Part shown: in pieces, positions 5,071-9,149 of the stretch
How the letters are laid out: every line of letters starts with the position of its first letter
How positions within the stretch are numbered: position 1 is the stretch's first letter
Assembly: GCA_937959145.1 (NCBI GenBank)
Contig: CALGMC010000034.1
Location: 1 to 9,149, forward strand
Length of the DNA stretch: 9,149 nucleotides
Origin: an uncultured Chlorobiales bacterium
GTDB taxonomy: Bacteria > Bacteroidota > Chlorobiia > Chlorobiales > Thermochlorobacteraceae
Direction: 5' to 3'
Position numbers and translations under genes: made by a program
The notes under the pieces: generated by a model
What the model saw: only the letters and a program-made list of their open reading frames with translations
What the model was told of the DNA's origin: nothing
The model's database searches: none

Positions 5071-6378
5071 ATGCGTAGTAGTAACCATTCACACAGCGAA
5101 GCGACGCAACTTATTGCCGTTGGCATTACGCACAAAACAGCGTCGCTCGATATTCGCGAACGCTTTGCGTTCAACGACCACGAAGCCAGAGCCTTGCTCC
5201 GTGAACTTTGCGACGGCTTGGTATCGGAGGCGATGTTGCTCTCGACCTGCAATCGCACTGAACTTTACGCCGTGCCGAAACTGCCTGAAGTAACAGCAGA
5301 GTATTTGATTGATTTTCTCATTTCGCGCCGCGCAATGTCGCAAGAAGTCAAGCGTGAGCATTTCTTCCGAACTTTTGCGTGTGGAGCGGTTAAGCATTTT
5401 TTCACCGTTGCCTCTGCCGCCGACTCCATGATTTTAGGCGAAGCGCAAATTCTCGGTCAAGTGAAAGATGCTTATCGACTCGCGTCAGAAATTGGTGCGA
5501 CGAAAACCATTCTCAACCGTTTAGCGCACGATGCCTTCAGCGTTGCCAAGCGCGTGAAAACTGAAACGAAGTTTTTCGAGGGCGCAATTTCCGTCAGTTA
5601 TGCCGCTGTCGAACTTGCAAAGAAAATCTTCTCCGACCTTTCCGAGAAAAACGTTTTGCTCATCGGTGCAGGCGAAACCGCCGAACTTGCCGCCAAACAT
5701 TTGATTGAGAAAAAAGCGCATCGCATTTCTATCACCAATCGCACGCTTGCCAAAGCCGAAGCCCTTGCAAGCGAACTCGGCACAAGCAACATTTTGACTT
5801 TCGATTACTTCAAAGAACGCTTGCATGAGTTCGACATCGTCATTTCCGCTGTTGGCACGATTGGCGAAGTGCTTTCTGTTTCGGAAATCGAGCGCGCTAT
5901 GCAAAAACGCAAACGCTCGACCATGCTTCTCATTGACCTTGGCGTGCCGCGCAACATCGACAAAAAAGCCACTTCGCTTTACAACGTCTTTCTCAAAGAC
6001 ATCGACGACCTGCAGTTTATCGTTCAAAAAAATCTCGACGCGCGCAAAGCCGAACTGCCAAAGGTCGAAGCCATCATCATTCAAGGGATTATTGAATTTG
6101 AACAGTGGCAAGGCAGTCTGCAAATCGCGCCGACGATTCGCTTGTTGCAAGAAAAATTTCACGCGATTAAATCGCAGGAACTCGCACGCCTGAAAAACAA
6201 AGTCAGCGACGCTGAATACAAATTGCTCGAGCAACTTGCCGACCGCCTCATTGGCAAACTTTTGCACTTCCCGATTAAAGGGCTGAAATCGCCTGTGCCA
6301 AGCGAAGAGAGCCTCGAAGGCAAAATCGCCTTGCTTCGCCAACTCTTCGAGCTTGATGATTCAACGGTGATGAAATGA
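5071..6378 (+). CDS. hemA: Glutamyl-tRNA reductase
   Basis: 435-residue cytoplasmic enzyme that reduces glutamyl-tRNA(Glu) with NADPH to glutamate-1-semialdehyde, the first committed step of the C5 pathway to heme and (bacterio)chlorophyll. The catalytic domain holds GITHKTASLDIRE (18-30) and LLSTCNRTELY (56-66) with nucleophile Cys60. His109 and the segment DSMILGEAQILGQVKDAY (118-135) follow; the usual GLDSM reads AADSM here. The NADPH-binding Rossmann domain has LLIGAGETAELAAKHL (196-211), NRT (223-225) and LIDLGVPRNID (287-297). The helical dimerisation domain occupies about 315-430. Length matches the family. I chose ATG 5071: the frame is open to TTG 4993, but those 26 codons are copied ccsA tail and leader and are not HemA-like. 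A GAGAG 4 nt before the ATG is a weak Shine-Dalgarno. It is followed with a 4-bp overlap by a methyltransferase gene, not by hemC. Confidence 0.96.
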   Translation: MRSSNHSHSEATQLIAVGITHKTASLDIRERFAFNDHEARALLRELCDGLVSEAMLLSTCNRTELYAVPKLPEVTAEYLIDFLISRRAMSQEVKREHFFRTFACGAVKHFFTVASAADSMILGEAQILGQVKDAYRLASEIGATKTILNRLAHDAFSVAKRVKTETKFFEGAISVSYAAVELAKKIFSDLSEKNVLLIGAGETAELAAKHLIEKKAHRISITNRTLAKAEALASELGTSNILTFDYFKERLHEFDIVISAVGTIGEVLSVSEIERAMQKRKRSTMLLIDLGVPRNIDKKATSLYNVFLKDIDDLQFIVQKNLDARKAELPKVEAIIIQGIIEFEQWQGSLQIAPTIRLLQEKFHAIKSQELARLKNKVSDAEYKLLEQLADRLIGKLLHFPIKGLKSPVPSEESLEGKIALLRQLFELDDSTVMK

Positions 6379-7097
6379 AGTTTGATTACAAAAAGCACTA
6401 TACCCTCGACGCCGAACAGTTCGACTACTTTGAAGACCGCCCGCCCGTTGTCGCGCACAGCGAGCGCAGGCTTTCGGAGTGGATTCTTTCCCTTGTGCCG
6501 CGCACGGCAAAGTCGGTGCTTGATGTGGGTTGCGGAAGAGCGTGGGTTGCCGCCTCACTTTGCCCAAAAGGCGTTGAAGTTTGCTCAATGGATATTTCGC
6601 CCGTCAATGTTGAAAAAGCCTTATCGCGCTATCCTTACCCTAACCACAAAGGCGCGATTGGCGACGCATTCCATTTGCCTTTTGACGATGAATCGTTTGA
6701 TTGTGTGATTGCGTCCGAAGTGGTTGAACATGTCCCTGACCCTGAAGCCTTCGTCCGCTCGCTGTTTCGCGTCATCAAAAAAGGCGGCACGTTGATTCTT
6801 TCCACACCTTACAAAGAAAAACTCCGCTACGAACTCTGTATTCACTGCCATCAACTTACGCCTGCAAATGCCCATCTGCACTCGTTTGACGAGCATCGGC
6901 TTACAACGCTCTATCAAGGCGATGACTTACACCGCGTCCAGTGGCACACCTTCAACAACAAACTTTTGCTCTTTCTGCGCACCTATATCGTGCTTCAGTT
7001 CTTTCCGTTTTGGCTGTGGAAATTCGTGGATAAGATGGCGAATGTGATTTTCAATAAGCCCGTCAATATCGTTGTAAAATATTTCAAGCGCACCTAA
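6375..7097 (+). CDS. Class I SAM-dependent methyltransferase (Methyltransf_11 type)
   Basis: 240-residue soluble methyltransferase. The Rossmann fold shows motif I VLDVGCGRAWVAASL (48-62), an acidic loop VCSMDISPVNVEKA (69-82), GDAFHLPFDDESFDCVIASEVVEHV (96-120) and the post-motif LFRVIKKGGTLILSTP (130-145). A C-terminal insert has CIHCHQLTPANAHLHSFD (155-172), with a CxxC pair (Cys155, Cys158) and several His residues that could bind a metal, then a hydrophobic/aromatic stretch (about 197-220) that could touch membrane or a lipid substrate. ATG overlaps the hemA stop (ATGA), so translation is probably coupled and the gene is likely co-transcribed with hemA. This type methylates small molecules or lipid/quinone/polyketide-like substrates; the actual substrate cannot be told. 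Location beside hemA makes a tetrapyrrole or quinone link possible, but that is only inference. Confidence 0.88.
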   Translation: MKFDYKKHYTLDAEQFDYFEDRPPVVAHSERRLSEWILSLVPRTAKSVLDVGCGRAWVAASLCPKGVEVCSMDISPVNVEKALSRYPYPNHKGAIGDAFHLPFDDESFDCVIASEVVEHVPDPEAFVRSLFRVIKKGGTLILSTPYKEKLRYELCIHCHQLTPANAHLHSFDEHRLTTLYQGDDLHRVQWHTFNNKLLLFLRTYIVLQFFPFWLWKFVDKMANVIFNKPVNIVVKYFKRT

Positions 7098-7253
7098 AAA
7101 ACTTTTTGTGTCTTTGTAGAATTGTTTAGATTACTATCGCCAAAACCTTATTCCCATACAAACGCATTACCCTAACATTTGCCGCATCATCAGGCGGAGA
7201 GCGTATATTAGGTAGAGTTATTTCAATACATTTCTAATAGTTAGTTCGAAGAC
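7098..7253. promoter_or_regulatory. 156-bp spacer upstream of the histidine kinase gene
   Basis: AT-rich intergenic stretch. It begins with a small A6-C-T5 palindrome right at the methyltransferase stop (7096-7107), which has no GC stem and is a poor terminator. A TATATT box at 7204-7209 with TTGCCG at 7179-7184 (19-bp spacing) is the best sigma70-like promoter candidate for the kinase. A purine-rich GAAGA just before the ATG could act as a weak ribosome-binding site. No small gene or structured RNA was recognised. Confidence 0.3.
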
Positions 7254-9149
7254 ATGGCAAATACCCACATTGATTCTGCATCTCATAGCGATGCACCGCG
7301 CGCGGTTTCTCCCGAGGAACACCTCGTTGCTCATCACGGACTTTCGCACTCTGTTTTGAATCAAATCTATCAGAAGGCGGGCGACGCGATTATCATTTTT
7401 GACCCACACACCGAACAAGTGTTTGAAGTCAACGACACGGCTTGCGCGATTTACGGCTATACCCACGCCGAATTTCGGTCGCTCTCGCTGAAGCATCTCA
7501 CCAAAGATGTTGAGCGTGGCACCAAAGCAATAAATCGTCTGCTCAACGGCGAAGACATTGGCAATTTTGAAACTATCCAATACCGAAAGAACGGCGAAGA
7601 AATTATCCTGCTTTGCAAAGCCTCGCTCATTGAGTATGAAGGCAAAACCGCCATTCTCAGCCTCAACCGCGACATTACCGAAATATGTCAAAAAGAGCGC
7701 GAGATGCGCGATAAAAGCATGATGCTCGACCTCATCATCAAAACGTCGCAGGTTGGTTTTTACCGCTTAGATTTAGAGACACATCAGATTTATTTCTCTC
7801 CCAGCTACAAGGCGCAGTTAGGCTATACTGACGAAGAATTTCCAAACCTCTACGATGCGTGGGAGTCGCACCTTCACCCTTACGACGCCGAGCATGCCAT
7901 TGCTACCGTCAATGCCTTAATTCAAGGCAAAATCGACCAATTTGAATTGCTCCATCGTTTGCGCGATAAAAACGGCAGTTATCGCCGTATTGTCTGCAAT
8001 TCGGTTTCCGTTAAAGATGAAACAGGCAAGCCTACAAAAATTATTGGCGTTCATACCGACATCACATCACTTTGGCATAAAGAACTCGCGCTACAAGATT
8101 CAGAAGAAAAGTTCAGGCGCGTTTTTCGCCGTGTTCCTGTTTCTATTAGCCTTCTCGATGCACAAACCCGCCGCTTTATTGATATCAACGACCAGTTCGA
8201 ATCCATTTTTGAGATACCGCGCAACGAAGCCATTGGAAAAACGTCGGAGGAAGTTGGACTCGTGTTATCACCTGAACATGATGCTTTGATTACCGAATGC
8301 CTTTCAAAAGGCGTCCCCGCTGAAAATTTAGAGTATCACTTTGTTACTCGTTCTGGCAAAGAGCGGTTTCTCATCTACTCGGTCGAGGCGATTCAGTTAA
8401 TTGGACAGCCGTGCATCGTTGTCGTTGCGAATGATGTAACCGGACAGTGCCTTGCACAGCAAGAACAGGAGCGATTAACCGAGCAACTGTTTCAATCGCA
8501 AAAGTTAGAGGCGATTGGAAGGCTCTCGAGCGGCATTGCGCACGACTTCAACAACGTGCTGGGCATTATCAAAATGGCATCGGGCATCTTACGGCATAAA
8601 CTTTCCAACCCCGACTTCTTGCGTTATCTCACCTCAATTGAAGAAGCGGCGGAGCGCGGCGTCAATATCTCGCGCCAACTTCTGACTTTTTCTCGACAAG
8701 AGCCTCAAAAGAAGGAGGTCGTTTCTGTTCAACACGTTATTGACCAAGTTGTTACGATGCTTCATCACTCGATTCCAAAAACGGTTGATGTGACAGTTCA
8801 GTGTTTGACCAATAACGATATTATCGAAGGTGATTCAACGCAGATTTATCAAGCGATGCTCAATCTTGGCATTAATGCAAGCGATGCCATGCCGAGCGGG
8901 GGCAAACTTCGCTACGAACTCTCGCAAGTTTCTACAAAGTTTTTAGAATCGAAATTCGGCAAGAAGTTTGAAAAGCCATTCCTTTTAGTGAAAGTGAAAG
9001 ATTCAGGGATTGGCATGCCTCCCGAAGTGCAGAAGCGTATTTTTGAGCCGTTCTTTACCACGAAGCCGAAGGGGAAAGGCACGGGACTTGGACTGTCCAT
9101 CATTCACGGGGTTGTGAAAAGCCATAACGGCTTTATCGAGGTAGAAAGT
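7254..9149 (+). CDS. Soluble triple-PAS sensor histidine kinase, 5' part (continues past window)
   Basis: 632 residues of an open frame running off the right edge. After a His-rich N-terminus (1-34) there are three PAS domains: about 35-145 (AIIIFDPHTEQVFEVNDTAC), 160-271 (PAS_3-like, with HLHPYDAEHA and a C-terminal GVHTDIT) and 282-398 (EEKFRRVFRRVPVSISLLDA to NDVT). A helical linker leads to the phospho-acceptor box GRLSSGIAHDFNN with His430, the HDFNN type of HPK4-like kinases. The HATPase domain has N-box NLGINASDAM (537-546), G1 DSGIGM (583-588), F-box IFEPFFTTK and G2 GTGLGLS (609-615). No membrane helix or signal peptide is present, so it should sense a cytoplasmic signal (redox, ligand or light through PAS) and pass phosphate to a response regulator. 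HDFNN kinases often carry a C-terminal receiver domain, which would lie beyond the window. Start is ATG 7254; the domain set is complete except for the last part of the HATPase. Confidence 0.94.
   Translation, partial: MANTHIDSASHSDAPRAVSPEEHLVAHHGLSHSVLNQIYQKAGDAIIIFDPHTEQVFEVNDTACAIYGYTHAEFRSLSLKHLTKDVERGTKAINRLLNGEDIGNFETIQYRKNGEEIILLCKASLIEYEGKTAILSLNRDITEICQKEREMRDKSMMLDLIIKTSQVGFYRLDLETHQIYFSPSYKAQLGYTDEEFPNLYDAWESHLHPYDAEHAIATVNALIQGKIDQFELLHRLRDKNGSYRRIVCNSVSVKDETGKPTKIIGVHTDITSLWHKELALQDSEEKFRRVFRRVPVSISLLDAQTRRFIDINDQFESIFEIPRNEAIGKTSEEVGLVLSPEHDALITECLSKGVPAENLEYHFVTRSGKERFLIYSVEAIQLIGQPCIVVVANDVTGQCLAQQEQERLTEQLFQSQKLEAIGRLSSGIAHDFNNVLGIIKMASGILRHKLSNPDFLRYLTSIEEAAERGVNISRQLLTFSRQEPQKKEVVSVQHVIDQVVTMLHHSIPKTVDVTVQCLTNNDIIEGDSTQIYQAMLNLGINASDAMPSGGKLRYELSQVSTKFLESKFGKKFEKPFLLVKVKDSGIGMPPEVQKRIFEPFFTTKPKGKGTGLGLSIIHGVVKSHNGFIEVES

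Noticed and set aside
5521..6342. 273-residue open frame on the minus strand opposite hemA
   Set aside because: Antisense shadow: rich in Phe and Val as expected from the reverse of Glu/Lys/Asn codons, while hemA in the other strand is complete.
7096..7107. Rho-independent terminator after the methyltransferase gene
   Set aside because: The A6-C-T5 palindrome has no GC-rich stem and no proper loop, so it is unlikely to stop transcription alone.

Overview
The window (about 48% G+C, densely packed) looks like core chromosome of a member of the Bacteroidota/Chlorobiota group. I infer this from the RsmB-like methyltransferase with a Gly-rich variant of motif I, the weak or absent Shine-Dalgarno sites at most starts, and the neighbourhood of a HemX/CcsA-type membrane protein beside glutamyl-tRNA reductase (C5 route to tetrapyrroles). 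A green-sulfur-bacterium relative (Chloroherpeton- or Thermochlorobacter-like) would fit, but the sequence alone does not prove it.

Layout. The 3' part of an RsmB/NOP-type RNA (cytosine-5) methyltransferase (2-715, +) converges on, and overlaps by 17 bp, a two-gene minus-strand operon. That operon is a membrane-anchored DNA/RNA non-specific endonuclease (1742-2674) followed by a GtrB/DPM1-like polyprenyl-phosphate glycosyltransferase (699-1739). Only 48 bp separate it from a divergent plus-strand series: an RND/HlyD-type periplasmic adaptor (2723-3778), an 8-TM HemX/CcsA-like protein (3826-4638), a small DUF2283 gene (4784-5002), hemA (5071-6378) and a class I SAM methyltransferase overlapping hemA by 4 bp (6375-7097). 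After a 156-bp spacer a soluble triple-PAS histidine kinase (7254 onward) runs off the right edge.

How the genes relate. The hemX/ccsA-like gene and hemA form a tetrapyrrole pair: HemA makes glutamate-1-semialdehyde from Glu-tRNA, and HemX-like proteins are known in Gram-positive bacteria as modulators of HemA level. The adaptor upstream lacks an adjacent RND pump gene.

The most unusual stretch is 4616-5038. About 352 bp carrying the DUF2283 gene and a broken remnant of what looks like its small toxin-like partner sit between hemX/ccsA and hemA, bounded by two nearly identical 35/36-bp direct repeats. The repeat is the last codons of the hemX/ccsA gene plus the sequence after them. The insertion thus split an ancestral hemX-hemA junction and left a false 26-codon N-terminal extension in frame with hemA. 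I see no CRISPR array, tRNA, rRNA or transposase, and no complete new defence system.
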